Below are positions 24,683-37,455 of a DNA stretch of 64,000 nucleotides, piece by piece. The notes under the pieces were generated by a model. The model did no database searches. It was not told where the DNA came from and saw nothing but the letters and a program-made list of their open reading frames with translations. The translations under genes were made by a program, and so were the position numbers. The DNA comes from an uncultured Lachnoclostridium sp. (GTDB taxonomy: Bacteria; Bacillota; Clostridia; Lachnospirales; Lachnospiraceae), in the NCBI GenBank assembly GCA_944381625.1, contig CALWLW010000010.1:53188-117187 (forward strand), read 5' to 3'. Every line of letters starts with the position of its first letter. The stretch's first letter is position 1.

Positions 24683-26038
24683 ATGGAAAACGGAAAAAAG
24701 ATACTTTACCTGGAATGTGAGAGCGGGATCAGCGGCGATATGACCGCCGCCGCCCTGCTGGATCTGGGAGCGGACGAAGAGGTTCTTCGCAGAGCGATCC
24801 AAAGTCTTCCGGTATCCGGATACGAGCTGCGGATTTCCAGGGTAAAAAAATCCGGGCTGGATATGTGCGACTTCGATGTGCGGCTGGACCATGAGCATGA
24901 GAACCATGATCACGATATGGAATATCTCCATGGGCATGCTCACGCGCATGGCGGGGAACACAGCCATTTTCATGGGCACAGCCATACGCAGGCGGAGGGC
25001 CATCCCCACGCTCACGGCGAAGCGCCCGGCCCTTCCCGCGCTTACGGCGAAAACCATGAGCACCGGGGCATGCAGGAGATCCGCCGGATTCTGGAGCAGG
25101 GAGACCTGACGCCGGGCGCACGGCGGACAGCCCTGCGCATATTCCAGATTCTGGCGGAAGCGGAGGCCAGGGCCCACGGCGTACCGGAGGATCAGGTGCA
25201 TTTTCATGAGGTGGGGGCGGTGGATTCCATTGTGGACATTACCGCTGCCGCCGTCTGTCTGGACAATCTGAATATCGGCCAGGTCATCATCCCTTCGCTG
25301 AAGGAAGGGAGCGGAACCATACGCTGTCAGCACGGCGTTCTGCCGGTGCCGGTGCCGACGGTGGCCAACATCGCCAGTGCCTATGAACTGCCCCTGCACA
25401 TGACGGGGATACGCGGCGAGCTGGTCACGCCTACAGGCGCGGCCATCTCGGCGGCAGTGCGTACCTCCGGGACGCTCCCGGAGTCGTTCCGGGTGAAAAA
25501 AGTCGGCATGGGAGCGGGCAAAAGGGATTATGAGGTGCCTGGCTTCCTGCGGGCCATGATCATTGAGCCCGTCTCAGAGAACCGGGACCGGATCATGAAG
25601 CTGGAGACCAATGTGGACGACTGCAGCGGGGAGTGCCTGGGACATACGCTGAACCGTCTGATGGACGCGGGAGCCAGGGACGCTCATTTTATTCCGGTCT
25701 ATATGAAAAAGAACCGACCGGGCTATCAGCTCAATGTGATCTGTTCGCCTGAAGACGCGCCCAGACTGGAACAGATTATTTTTGAAGAGACGACGACCAT
25801 CGGGATCCGCAGGATGCTGATGGAGCGGAGTGTCATGGACAGAGAGATCCGTACCGTGCGGACGCCCCTGGGGGAAGCGAAGATTAAGATATGCCGGTAT
25901 CGGGATGTGGAAAAGCGGTTTCCGGAATATGAGAGCGTGACCGCCCTGTGCAGGGCAAGCGGCAGAAGCTACCAGGAGGTTTATCGGATGGTGGAAGAGG
26001 CCGGGAGCAGCATGCCCGGGGATGCAGGCCGCGAATGA
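24683..26038 (+). CDS. larC: LarC-type nickel-insertion protein (nickel pincer cofactor)
   Basis: 451 residues. The start MENGKKILYLECESGISGDM, then VHFHEVGAVDSIVDI and KLETNVDDCSGECLGHTL are LarC hallmarks. A long His-rich segment (about residues 70-125, HAHAHGGEHSHFHGHSHTQ) is a likely metal reservoir. LarC inserts nickel into the pyridinium pincer cofactor used by lactate racemase and related epimerases. In some species larC needs a programmed frameshift; here one frame is complete. larA, larB and larE are not in the window. Confidence 0.92.
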   Translation: MENGKKILYLECESGISGDMTAAALLDLGADEEVLRRAIQSLPVSGYELRISRVKKSGLDMCDFDVRLDHEHENHDHDMEYLHGHAHAHGGEHSHFHGHSHTQAEGHPHAHGEAPGPSRAYGENHEHRGMQEIRRILEQGDLTPGARRTALRIFQILAEAEARAHGVPEDQVHFHEVGAVDSIVDITAAAVCLDNLNIGQVIIPSLKEGSGTIRCQHGVLPVPVPTVANIASAYELPLHMTGIRGELVTPTGAAISAAVRTSGTLPESFRVKKVGMGAGKRDYEVPGFLRAMIIEPVSENRDRIMKLETNVDDCSGECLGHTLNRLMDAGARDAHFIPVYMKKNRPGYQLNVICSPEDAPRLEQIIFEETTTIGIRRMLMERSVMDREIRTVRTPLGEAKIKICRYRDVEKRFPEYESVTALCRASGRSYQEVYRMVEEAGSSMPGDAGRE

Positions 26039-26055
26039 CGGATAGAGGAGAGGCT

Positions 26056-27336
26056 ATGGAGAGAGAGGATATCAGATACCAGACCTATGTGCAGATTCTG
26101 AAAGAAGAACTGATACCGGCCATGGGCTGTACAGAGCCCATCGCCATATCTTACTGCGCGGCCAAGGCCCGCGGTGTTCTGGGAACCCTGCCGGAGGCGT
26201 GCCTGGTGGAAGCCAGCGGAAATATCATAAAAAATGTAAAAAGCGTGGTAGTGCCCAACACAGACGGGCTGAAAGGGATCGAAGCCGCGGCTGCGGCCGG
26301 TATGGTGGCCGGGAAAGAGGAGCGCATCCTGGAAGTGATCGCGGATGTGACGGACAGCCAGAAAGAACAGATCCGGGAGTATCTGGGACGGGGCTGCATC
26401 AGAGTCCGGCCGCTGGAGACGGAGGAGATCCTGGATATTGTCATCCGCGTAAGCGGCGGCGGCCATGAGGCAAAGGTGCGCATCGCGGGCTATCATTCCA
26501 ATATTGTGCTGATTGAAAAAGACGGGGAGATCCTCTATGAGATCGGCGGAAGCACCGCCAGAGAAGGCGCCAACCAGGCGGACAGGAACCTTCTGAATGT
26601 AAAGGATATTGTGGAATTTGCGGATACGGTTGACGTAAGGGACGTTCAGGATATTCTGGACCGGCAGATCGAGTATAATTCCGCCATTGCCCGGGAAGGC
26701 CTGACGAATCCGTGGGGCGCGAACGTGGGGAAGGTACTGCTGAAAGCTTACGGACAGGATATCCGGGTGAAGGCGAGAGCCGCGGCGGCCGCGGCGTCCG
26801 ACGCGCGCATGAGCGGCTGTGAGATGCCTGTGATCATAAATTCCGGCAGCGGCAACCAGGGGATCACCGTGTCCGTGCCTGTGCTGGAATATGCCAGAGA
26901 ACTTCATTCCGACCGGGAAAAGCTGTACCGGGCCCTGGTGGTGTCCAATCTGGTGGCGATCCATCAGAAGACCGGGATCGGCCGCCTGTCAGCGTACTGC
27001 GGAGCGGTCAGCGCCGGGTGCGGCGCCGGCTGCGGAATTGCGTATCTGCAGGGAGGAGATTTTCGGTGTATCGCCCACACGCTGGTCAACGCGCTGGCCA
27101 TCGTCTCAGGAATTGTCTGCGACGGTGCGAAGCCGTCCTGCGCGGGAAAGATCGCGTCCGCTGTGGATGCGGGGATCCTGGGATACGAGATGTACTGCCA
27201 GGGACAGCAGTTCCGGGGCGGCGAAGGGATCCTCTCAAAAGGCGTGGAGAATACCATCCGGAACGTGGTGCGCCTGGGCGCTGTTGGGATGAAAGAGACG
27301 GATAAAGAGATTATACAGATTATGACGGAGTGCTAG
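26056..27336 (+). CDS. cyuA: L-cysteine desulfidase family protein (CyuA/YhaM, UPF0597)
   Basis: 426 residues from the ATG at 26056 with GAGGAGAGG upstream; an in-frame reading from 25948 would overlap larC. Family motifs: ELIPAMGCTEPIAISYCAAK at the N-terminus, NIVLIEKDG, INSGSGNQGITVSVPV, and cysteine clusters SAGCGAGCG and GIVCDGAKPSC that can bind a 4Fe-4S cluster. Members break L-cysteine into pyruvate, sulfide and ammonia. It is 17 bp after larC; no functional link between the two is obvious. Confidence 0.88.
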   Translation: MEREDIRYQTYVQILKEELIPAMGCTEPIAISYCAAKARGVLGTLPEACLVEASGNIIKNVKSVVVPNTDGLKGIEAAAAAGMVAGKEERILEVIADVTDSQKEQIREYLGRGCIRVRPLETEEILDIVIRVSGGGHEAKVRIAGYHSNIVLIEKDGEILYEIGGSTAREGANQADRNLLNVKDIVEFADTVDVRDVQDILDRQIEYNSAIAREGLTNPWGANVGKVLLKAYGQDIRVKARAAAAAASDARMSGCEMPVIINSGSGNQGITVSVPVLEYARELHSDREKLYRALVVSNLVAIHQKTGIGRLSAYCGAVSAGCGAGCGIAYLQGGDFRCIAHTLVNALAIVSGIVCDGAKPSCAGKIASAVDAGILGYEMYCQGQQFRGGEGILSKGVENTIRNVVRLGAVGMKETDKEIIQIMTEC

Positions 27337-27444
27337 GGGAAGGCGCCGGAGTAACTATTCAGCCGTGCAATACGTAAATAAAATTTAAAACCCCCTTGCA
27401 AAACTTTAAATTTTATTGTATAGTAAACGAGAACTGAAAATAAT

Positions 27445-27491
27445 ATGGTACATGAATGGGCATGGAAAAGATAGCTTTCCATGCCCTTTTT
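27445..27491 (+). promoter_or_regulatory. Leader peptide overlapping a terminator ahead of the Lrp/AsnC gene
   Basis: A 9-codon frame (27445-27474, MVHEWAWKR) runs through the left arm of a perfect 11-bp hairpin GGGCATGGAAA (27458-27468) / TTTCCATGCCC (27476-27486) followed by TTTTTGCTTTT. The next gene starts 23 bp later. This is attenuator-like, with two Trp codons in the stem, but the ribosome site for the peptide is poor. Confidence 0.45.
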
Positions 27492-27513
27492 GCTTTTCTG
27501 AAAGGAGATCAGT

Positions 27514-27981
27514 ATGGACAGTGTGGATCGCAGCATATTGGAATGTTTGAGTGAGAACGCCAGGCAGTCGGCGACGGAGATCAGCCATAAGGTGCATCTG
27601 TCGATCGCGGCAGTGATTGAACGGATCAGAAAACTGGAACGGCAGGGAGTGATCCGCCAGTATACCATTGTGGCGGACCAGCATAAAATGGGAAATGACG
27701 TGACCGCGCTGATGGAGGTTTCGCTGGAGCACCCCAGATACTATGAAGAGTTTGCCCGGGCCATGGAGGAGATGCCCAGCGTGGCGGCCTGTTATTATCT
27801 GACCGGCGAATTTGATTTTATGATCCGGATACACACGCCTTCAGCGGAGACTCTGGAACAGCTTCACCGGGTGATCAAAAGCGTTCCCGGAGTTTCGGCC
27901 ACAAAAACCTATTTTGTGCTGAAAGAAGTAAAGCACGGGCCATGTACGGAATTCTGCGCGGAAAACGGCGCATCTGCGTAA
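27514..27981 (+). CDS. Lrp/AsnC-family transcriptional regulator
   Basis: 155 residues. The N-terminal helix-turn-helix is ILECLSENARQSATEISHKV, then LSIAAVIERIRKLERQGVI. The C-terminal RAM ligand-binding domain has AACYYLTGEFDFMIRI. Such proteins sense amino acids and control amino-acid metabolism. AAAGGAG precedes the ATG. A hairpin with a T-run immediately upstream suggests its own mRNA is subject to premature termination. Neighbouring cysteine desulfidase and aminotransferase genes are possible targets. Confidence 0.93.
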   Translation: MDSVDRSILECLSENARQSATEISHKVHLSIAAVIERIRKLERQGVIRQYTIVADQHKMGNDVTALMEVSLEHPRYYEEFARAMEEMPSVAACYYLTGEFDFMIRIHTPSAETLEQLHRVIKSVPGVSATKTYFVLKEVKHGPCTEFCAENGASA

Positions 27982-28037
27982 CATGTATAATCGGCGGCCA
28001 GGCAGGACACACTAGGTGCAAAAGGAGGTAGTCTTTG

Positions 28038-28238
28038 ATGAATAGAGGCTTGGATTATTTTGCACTTACGATAGTGATTATCGGAGCTGTCAACTGGGGA
28101 CTGATCGGATTTTTCGGTTTCGACCTGGTGGCCTGGCTGTTCGGCAGCATGAGCTGGATATCCCGGATTGTCTACGGGCTGGTAGGGCTGTGCGGCCTGT
28201 ATCTTCTTTCGTTTTATGGAAGATTGTCCGGCGAATAA
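28038..28238 (+). CDS. DUF378 small membrane protein
   Basis: 66 residues from the ATG at 28038 (AAAGGAGG upstream; a TTG just before it is a less likely start). Two hydrophobic helices: LDYFALTIVIIGAVNWGLIG and SRIVYGLVGLCGLYLLSF. The pattern VNWGLIGFFGFDLVAWLFG is characteristic of DUF378, a family of unknown function widespread in Firmicutes. Probably an inner-membrane protein. Confidence 0.88.
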   Translation: MNRGLDYFALTIVIIGAVNWGLIGFFGFDLVAWLFGSMSWISRIVYGLVGLCGLYLLSFYGRLSGE

Positions 28239-28327
28239 AAACATTTGTCTTCCTGGGAAAATAACGGTTGATAATTCACCCGCCCTGTGATATACTCGGT
28301 AAGACAATGGGGATAAGAAGGTAACGG

Positions 28328-28957
28328 GTGTATAGAATGACAGCAGAGATGTCAGAAGAGTTGAAGCGCATGCTTTCCGGAAGCAGCCTGCCTCTGTTTG
28401 AGCAGGCATGCATTTTTGCGGCCATAGCCCACCAGGGCGCGACGCGCAAAGGAAGCAGGATTCCATACCTGGTTCATCCGGTGGAAGCGGCGGGGATTGT
28501 GGCTGAGATGACGGATGATGAGGATTTGATAGCCGCAGCCGTACTGCATGACGTCCTGGAGGATACGGACGTGACATGCGAAGAACTGGAAGAGTTTTTC
28601 GGGCCGCGGATCGCAGGGTATGTGAACGGCGAATCCGAGGACAAGCGCAGAGATCTTCCACCGGAGAGTACCTGGATGCTCCGCAAGCAGGAGACGGTAG
28701 ACTTTCTGATGAACAGGGCGGACAGGAACGCCCGGATGCTGGCATTGGCGGACAAGCTTTCCAACATCCGCGCCATAGCGAGGGATGTGGACAAGATCGG
28801 CGACCGTGTATGGGAGAGATTCAACCAGAAGGATAAAGCAAAGCATGGTTGGATGTACCGCCAGATCGCAGAGGCTTTAAAAGAACTTCAGGACTATCCG
28901 GCGTGGAAAGAATACGACGGGCTGGTTCGGAAAGTATTTCATGAGGATTCCATGTAG
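28328..28957 (+). CDS. HD-domain hydrolase, (p)ppGpp hydrolase-like
   Basis: 209 residues. The N-terminal two thirds matches the SpoT-type HD fold: AIAHQGATRKGSRIPYLVHP, the metal site AAAVLHDVLEDTD, and LALADKLSNIRAIARD. There is no synthetase, TGS or ACT domain, so it resembles a stand-alone small alarmone hydrolase. GTG 28328 has AAGG at suitable spacing; ATG 28337 is an alternative. It would degrade (p)ppGpp or a related nucleotide in the cytoplasm, by family inference. Confidence 0.8.
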   Translation: MYRMTAEMSEELKRMLSGSSLPLFEQACIFAAIAHQGATRKGSRIPYLVHPVEAAGIVAEMTDDEDLIAAAVLHDVLEDTDVTCEELEEFFGPRIAGYVNGESEDKRRDLPPESTWMLRKQETVDFLMNRADRNARMLALADKLSNIRAIARDVDKIGDRVWERFNQKDKAKHGWMYRQIAEALKELQDYPAWKEYDGLVRKVFHEDSM

Positions 28958-29024
28958 GGGGGCTGTATTTTTATACAGTCTCTTGTCATGTGTGGATGAC
29001 ATATAAATATGAGGAGGACATAAG

Positions 29025-30308
29025 ATGACAGCTTACAAAGATTTAACCAGAGAAGAACTGCTGGCCATGAAAAAGGACCTGGAGCTTCAGTATGAGGACG
29101 CGAAAGGAAAAGGACTGAAACTGGATATGTCCAGGGGAAAACCTTCAGAGGAACAGCTTGATATGACCATGCCCATGATGGATATTTTCAACAGCAGCTG
29201 CGACATGCGCGACGACCAGGGCGTGGATACCAGAAATTACGGTAATCTGGAAGGAATCTGGAGTGCCCGCAGACTTCTGGGCGAAATGCTGGGCGTGGCG
29301 CCGGAGAAAGTCATCGTATTCGGTACCGCCAGCCTGAGCGTTATGTATGACAGCATTTCCCGTTCCATGACCCACGGCGTGATGGGAAGTACTCCCTGGT
29401 GCAAGCTGGATAAAGTAAAATTCTTATGTCCCGCGCCGGGATATGACCGTCATTTCTCCATCACGGAGCATTTTGGGATCGAGATGATTACGATCCCCAT
29501 GACGGAGGAAGGCCCGGATATGGATCTGGTGGAAGAATATGTAAAAGATCCGGCGGTCAAGGGAATCTGGTGCGTACCCATGTACACAAACCCGCTGGGG
29601 ATCACCTATTCGGAGGAAGTCTGCCGCAGGATGGCGGATTTGAATCCGGCTGCGGAGGATTTCCGTATTTACTGGGATAACGCGTACTGCGTGCATCATC
29701 TGTATGACGATGAGCAGGATACGCTCCCCGAGATGCTTTCCATGTGCGAGGCGAACGGCAAGAAGGACATGATCCTGGAATTTGCATCCACCTCCAAGAT
29801 CAGCTTCGCGGGCGCGGGCATCAGTTGTATCGCGGCTTCCGAGGGCAACCTGGAGTGGGTGAAAAAATCCATGACCATCCAGATCATCAGCCATGACAAG
29901 ATCAATCAGCTCCGCCATGTACGTTATTTCAAGGATATGGACGGCATCAAAGAGCATATGAGAAAACATGCGGCGATCATGCGCCCGAAATTTGAAATGG
30001 TGCTGGAGACGCTGGAACGCGAGCTGGGAGGTCTGGGAATCGGTTCCTGGACGAAGCCTCTGGGCGGATATTTCATTTCCTTTGACGCCATGGACGGCTG
30101 TGCGAAAGCCATCGTGAACAAATGTAAGGAAGCGGGTGTGGTACTGACCGGAGCAGGCGCCACCTTCCCGTATAAAAAAGACCCCCATGACAAGAATATC
30201 CGTATCGCTCCGTCCTATCCCACCATGGAAGAACTGAAGCTGACCGCAGAGCTGTTCGTGCTGTGCGTGAAGCTGGTGAGCGTGGAAAAACTTCTGGGAG
30301 AGATCTAA
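29025..30308 (+). CDS. PLP-dependent aminotransferase (Asp_aminotransf/PF12897 type)
   Basis: 427 residues. It starts MTAYKDLTREELLAMKKDLE and contains KLDMSRGKPSEEQLD, the cofactor region WCVPMYTNPLGITYSEE, IYWDNAYCVHHLYDDE, and the PLP lysine in EFASTSKISFAGAGI. This group is annotated as aspartate- or alanine-type aminotransferase, distinct from classical AspC. It likely exchanges amino groups between an amino acid and 2-oxoglutarate. The ribosome site is GAGGAGG. It is a monocistronic-looking unit, followed by the licT promoter. Confidence 0.87.
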   Translation: MTAYKDLTREELLAMKKDLELQYEDAKGKGLKLDMSRGKPSEEQLDMTMPMMDIFNSSCDMRDDQGVDTRNYGNLEGIWSARRLLGEMLGVAPEKVIVFGTASLSVMYDSISRSMTHGVMGSTPWCKLDKVKFLCPAPGYDRHFSITEHFGIEMITIPMTEEGPDMDLVEEYVKDPAVKGIWCVPMYTNPLGITYSEEVCRRMADLNPAAEDFRIYWDNAYCVHHLYDDEQDTLPEMLSMCEANGKKDMILEFASTSKISFAGAGISCIAASEGNLEWVKKSMTIQIISHDKINQLRHVRYFKDMDGIKEHMRKHAAIMRPKFEMVLETLERELGGLGIGSWTKPLGGYFISFDAMDGCAKAIVNKCKEAGVVLTGAGATFPYKKDPHDKNIRIAPSYPTMEELKLTAELFVLCVKLVSVEKLLGEI

Positions 30309-30315
30309 AAAAGTA

Positions 30316-30345
30316 TTGACAGCATAGAACCGGATGCAGTACAAT
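30316..30345 (+). promoter_or_regulatory. Promoter of the licT-PTS-bgl operon
   Basis: -35 TTGACA (30316-30321), 18-bp spacer, -10 TACAAT (30340-30345). The transcript would start just before the RAT/terminator. Confidence 0.75.
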
Positions 30346-30359
30346 GTCAGCGTATGAAT

Positions 30360-30430
30360 GGATTGTTACTGTACGGCAGGCTATACTATTTATACACGTT
30401 TCAGGACGTGTAGGGATAGTGTAGCCTTTT
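30360..30430 (+). promoter_or_regulatory. LicT/BglG-type RAT antiterminator overlapping a terminator
   Basis: GGATTGTTACTGTACGGCAG (from 30360) is a clear ribonucleic antiterminator (RAT) for BglG/LicT proteins. Its 3' part overlaps the left arm of a 22-bp stem (30378-30399 with 30406-30427) followed by TTTTTT. LicT binding would block the terminator. Confidence 0.9.
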
Positions 30431-30469
30431 TTGTGTGTAAAAGTTCCGCAGAGAGGGGGAGAAGCGGAA

Positions 30470-34668
<4,199 letters not shown>

Positions 34669-34685
34669 TAAACAGGGCACGAAAA

Positions 34686-34725
34686 CGGCCGGGGACATTT
34701 CTGATATCCCCGGCCGGATTTTTTT
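34686..34725 (+). terminator. Terminator of the beta-glucoside operon
   Basis: A perfect 10-bp GC-rich stem CGGCCGGGGA (34686-34695) / TCCCCGGCCG (34707-34716) is followed by GATTTTTTT. Confidence 0.92.
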
Positions 34726-34736
34726 GCCAATACTGT

Positions 34737-35096
34737 CTATTTCAGCATTTCTTCTTTCTTCTGAAGGATCGCTTCCACTGCCTTGCAGGCCGGGCAGTCG
34801 CAGTATTTTGCTCCGTCTGCCTTGATCTCCTGAGCGTGGGCGACGATGCCCGCCGCCTGGTCCGCGCCGAAATACGCTTTGCCCTGGTCGGAACCGGCAA
34901 ATCCAATCAGCTGATCGATGGGCATAATGTCTGCTTCCAGTTCAGCGATGTATTTTCTGGTCGCTTCTGCCTCTGCGTCCGTGCCGATGGATTTCAGCCA
35001 GTCTTCTGCCGCTGCCTTTGCTTCCTTGCTGCAGGAGAAAGCGTCCGTCATCGCGTGGGTTTTCTCCACCACATAATCCAGTACCTGTTTTTCCAT
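34737..35096 (-). CDS. Conserved 119-aa protein of unknown function with CxCxxC motif
   Basis: 119 residues, acidic and helical. It starts MEKQVLDYVVEKTHAMTDAF and carries a C-terminal cysteine cluster DGAKYCDCPACKAVEAIL that could bind a metal. No enzyme family is recognised. GTGAGGAAT lies upstream on the minus strand. It is 35 bp downstream of the DUF815 ATPase gene on the same strand and probably shares its transcript, with the beta-glucoside terminator as a possible end point. Confidence 0.7.
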   Translation of the reverse strand: MEKQVLDYVVEKTHAMTDAFSCSKEAKAAAEDWLKSIGTDAEAEATRKYIAELEADIMPIDQLIGFAGSDQGKAYFGADQAAGIVAHAQEIKADGAKYCDCPACKAVEAILQKKEEMLK

Positions 35097-35131
35097 ATTG
35101 CATTCCTCACTTTCGTAGTGTTATATAAAGG

Positions 35132-36448
35132 TCAGGAGGAGGCGTCTGCCTTCCCTGCCATATAGTTGATGAACTGCTGGGCGGTGCGCCCGGAGATGCC
35201 TCCGTGACTCAGCTCCCATTTGTTGGCTTCGGCGCACAATTCCTCGTCGCTGACAGTGATGGAAGGATAACGTTTCCGAAGCTCTTTTACAATGGTGAAG
35301 TATTCCTTCTGGGAAGGTTTTCCGTAGTAGATCGTCACGCCGAAGCGCGCCACCAGGGACAGTTTTTCCTGCATGGTGTCGGAGCGGTGCATGCCGTTTT
35401 CTGATTCCATATCGCTGCGGTCCGACCAGTTCTCCTTGATCAGATGGCGGCGGTTGGAGGTGGCGTAGATCAGCACATTGTCCGGCTTGGTCTCCATGCC
35501 GCCTTCGATGACGGCTTTCAGGTATTTATACTCGATTTCAAAGTCCTCGAAAGAAAGATCGTCCATATAGATGATAAACCGGTAGTTCCGGTTCTTCACC
35601 TGCGCGATGATGGAGGAAAGATCCTGGAACTGATGTTTGTAGATCTCAATCATGCGCAGGCCCTGGTCATAGTATTCGTTGAGCAGAGCCTTGATGCTGG
35701 TGGATTTGCCGGTTCCGGCGTCTCCGCACAGAAGTACGTTGTTGCACGGCAGGCCGTGGATGAACGCTTCCGTATTTTCGATCAGCTTTTTCTTCTGGAT
35801 CTCATAACCGATCAGATCTTTCAGAAGGACGCGGTCCGTATTGTTGATGGGCAGGAATTCCACTCCGTTTTCCAGATGGCGGATGCGGAACGCCCGGTTC
35901 AGTCCGAACATGCCCACGCCGTAGGCGGCGTAGAAATCTGTGACAATGCGGAAGATCTCCTCCTCGTCTCCGGCCTGTTCGATCCGGACGCTGACCGCCT
36001 GCACTTTTTCACTGACATTCTTGTTGTACATGCGCTCCCTTTTCTGGATGGAACGGTAATTGCAGATGGTGGAGAAACAGTCGATTCCCAGAGCCTCCTC
36101 AATGGGACCGAAATCAAAATCGAACAGTTTCTTGAAGATGGCGAAATCACTCTTTGCGAAATGATTTACCGTGCCGTCGTTGGCTCCCACCTTTTCGCTG
36201 GTCATGCTGAAGGAATTTTCATTGGTCAGCAGGATGAAAGTCAGATAGTTGTGCCAGAGATTCCGGTCGAATCCATACTGAGTGGCCAGATCCAGCAGCG
36301 CTTTCATCTGCGCGTAGATCCGGGTGGTCAGCTCGGCTTTGGAAGCCCGGTTCAGGTCGAAATCCTCGAAGATTCCACTCAGTTTTAAGAGGATGCTGTC
36401 CTCCCCAAGATCCCGGTACAGGATCAGTTTTGCAATCTCTTTGTACAT
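35132..36448 (-). CDS. DUF815 family AAA-type ATPase
   Basis: 438 residues. The N-terminal half (1-215) is uncharacterised. The ATPase domain begins near residue 220, with Walker A LLCGDAGTGKSTSIKALL, Walker B RFIIYMDDLSFEDFE, a sensor region LIYATSNRRHLIKENW and arginines in EKLSLVARFGVTIYYG. This is the DUF815 group of ATPases, whose cellular role is not established. It lies upstream of the 119-aa gene on the same strand and 24 bp after uppP, suggesting a three-gene unit. Confidence 0.88.
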   Translation of the reverse strand: MYKEIAKLILYRDLGEDSILLKLSGIFEDFDLNRASKAELTTRIYAQMKALLDLATQYGFDRNLWHNYLTFILLTNENSFSMTSEKVGANDGTVNHFAKSDFAIFKKLFDFDFGPIEEALGIDCFSTICNYRSIQKRERMYNKNVSEKVQAVSVRIEQAGDEEEIFRIVTDFYAAYGVGMFGLNRAFRIRHLENGVEFLPINNTDRVLLKDLIGYEIQKKKLIENTEAFIHGLPCNNVLLCGDAGTGKSTSIKALLNEYYDQGLRMIEIYKHQFQDLSSIIAQVKNRNYRFIIYMDDLSFEDFEIEYKYLKAVIEGGMETKPDNVLIYATSNRRHLIKENWSDRSDMESENGMHRSDTMQEKLSLVARFGVTIYYGKPSQKEYFTIVKELRKRYPSITVSDEELCAEANKWELSHGGISGRTAQQFINYMAGKADASS

Positions 36449-36472
36449 TCCATGTTCCTCTTTTCTTTGGGT

Positions 36473-37297
36473 CTATTTTGCCAGCATGAAATAAGCAAGC
36501 ACCAGGATACCCAGCACGATGCGGTAGTATCCGAAGGATTTGAAGTCGTTTTTCTTAATATAGCCCATCAGGAATTTGATGGCCAGGATGGAAACCACAA
36601 ACGCGGAGACCATGCCCACGCCCAGCACCGCCAGTTCCATAGACGTGAAGGAAAAACCGAATTTGACTAGTTTCAGCAGGCTGGCTCCGAACATGACTGG
36701 GATTGCCAGGAAGAAGCTGAATTCGGCGGCGATGTACCGGGATGTTCCCAGAAGCATGGCGCCCAGGATCGTGGCTCCGGAACGGGACGTGCCGGGGATC
36801 AGCGCCAGCACCTGGAAGACGCCGATAAACAGTGCCATGGACCAGCTCAGGTCTGCGAAGGTATTGACGCGGGGCGTCCGTTTTTTGTTGTAGTTTTCCA
36901 CAACGATGAACAGGACGCCGTACAGGATCAGTGTGACGGCCACCGTCAGGTAGTTGTAGAAAATGGCGTCGATCTGGTCGTCAAAGGGGATGCCTATGAC
37001 AGCGGCCGGAAGGACGGCTACCAGTACCTTGAACCAGAGCATCCAGGTGTCCTTCTTGATCCAGCCGTTTCGCGGCGAGCAGAACGGCCACAGCTTCTGG
37101 AAATACAGGACGACCACGGCCAGGATTGCCCCAAGCTGGATGACCACGCGGAACATCTCCATGAAATCTGCGCTGACGTTCATATGGACAAACTCTTCCA
37201 CCAGAATCATATGCCCGGTACTGGAGATGGGAAGCCATTCCGTGATGCCCTCCACGATACCGAGAAGCAGCGCTTTTAAAATCTCAAACATTGACAA
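36473..37297 (-). CDS. uppP: Undecaprenyl-diphosphatase (UppP/BacA)
   Basis: 274 residues, multi-pass membrane enzyme that dephosphorylates undecaprenyl pyrophosphate to recycle the lipid carrier for wall synthesis; extra copies give bacitracin tolerance. Motifs: [20 protein letters not shown] (catalytic Glu-rich loop), and [17 protein letters not shown] with the catalytic SxSR-type loop. About eight hydrophobic helices. The first gene of a minus-strand unit running into the DUF815 gene. Confidence 0.96.
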   Translation of the reverse strand: MSMFEILKALLLGIVEGITEWLPISSTGHMILVEEFVHMNVSADFMEMFRVVIQLGAILAVVVLYFQKLWPFCSPRNGWIKKDTWMLWFKVLVAVLPAAVIGIPFDDQIDAIFYNYLTVAVTLILYGVLFIVVENYNKKRTPRVNTFADLSWSMALFIGVFQVLALIPGTSRSGATILGAMLLGTSRYIAAEFSFFLAIPVMFGASLLKLVKFGFSFTSMELAVLGVGMVSAFVVSILAIKFLMGYIKKNDFKSFGYYRIVLGILVLAYFMLAK

Positions 37298-37382
37298 TAC
37301 TCCTTTTATACAAATCTTTTCCTAATCAGCTCTTATTGTACTCACCATGGCAGGAAAAGTCAATGTGGGCCGAAAGAACGTA

Positions 37383-37437
37383 TTAACAAAAACGACAAAT
37401 TATGCTATGATTAACCCAAAAACTTTCGACTTTTGGG
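37383..37437 (+). promoter_or_regulatory. galK promoter and downstream palindrome
   Basis: -35 TTAACA (37383-37388), 17-bp spacer, -10 TATGAT (37406-37411). A 7-bp inverted repeat CCCAAAA / TTTTGGG (37415-37437 outer limits) lies in the leader and could be an operator. Confidence 0.55.
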
Positions 37438-37455
37438 AAATTAAGGGAGAATACG

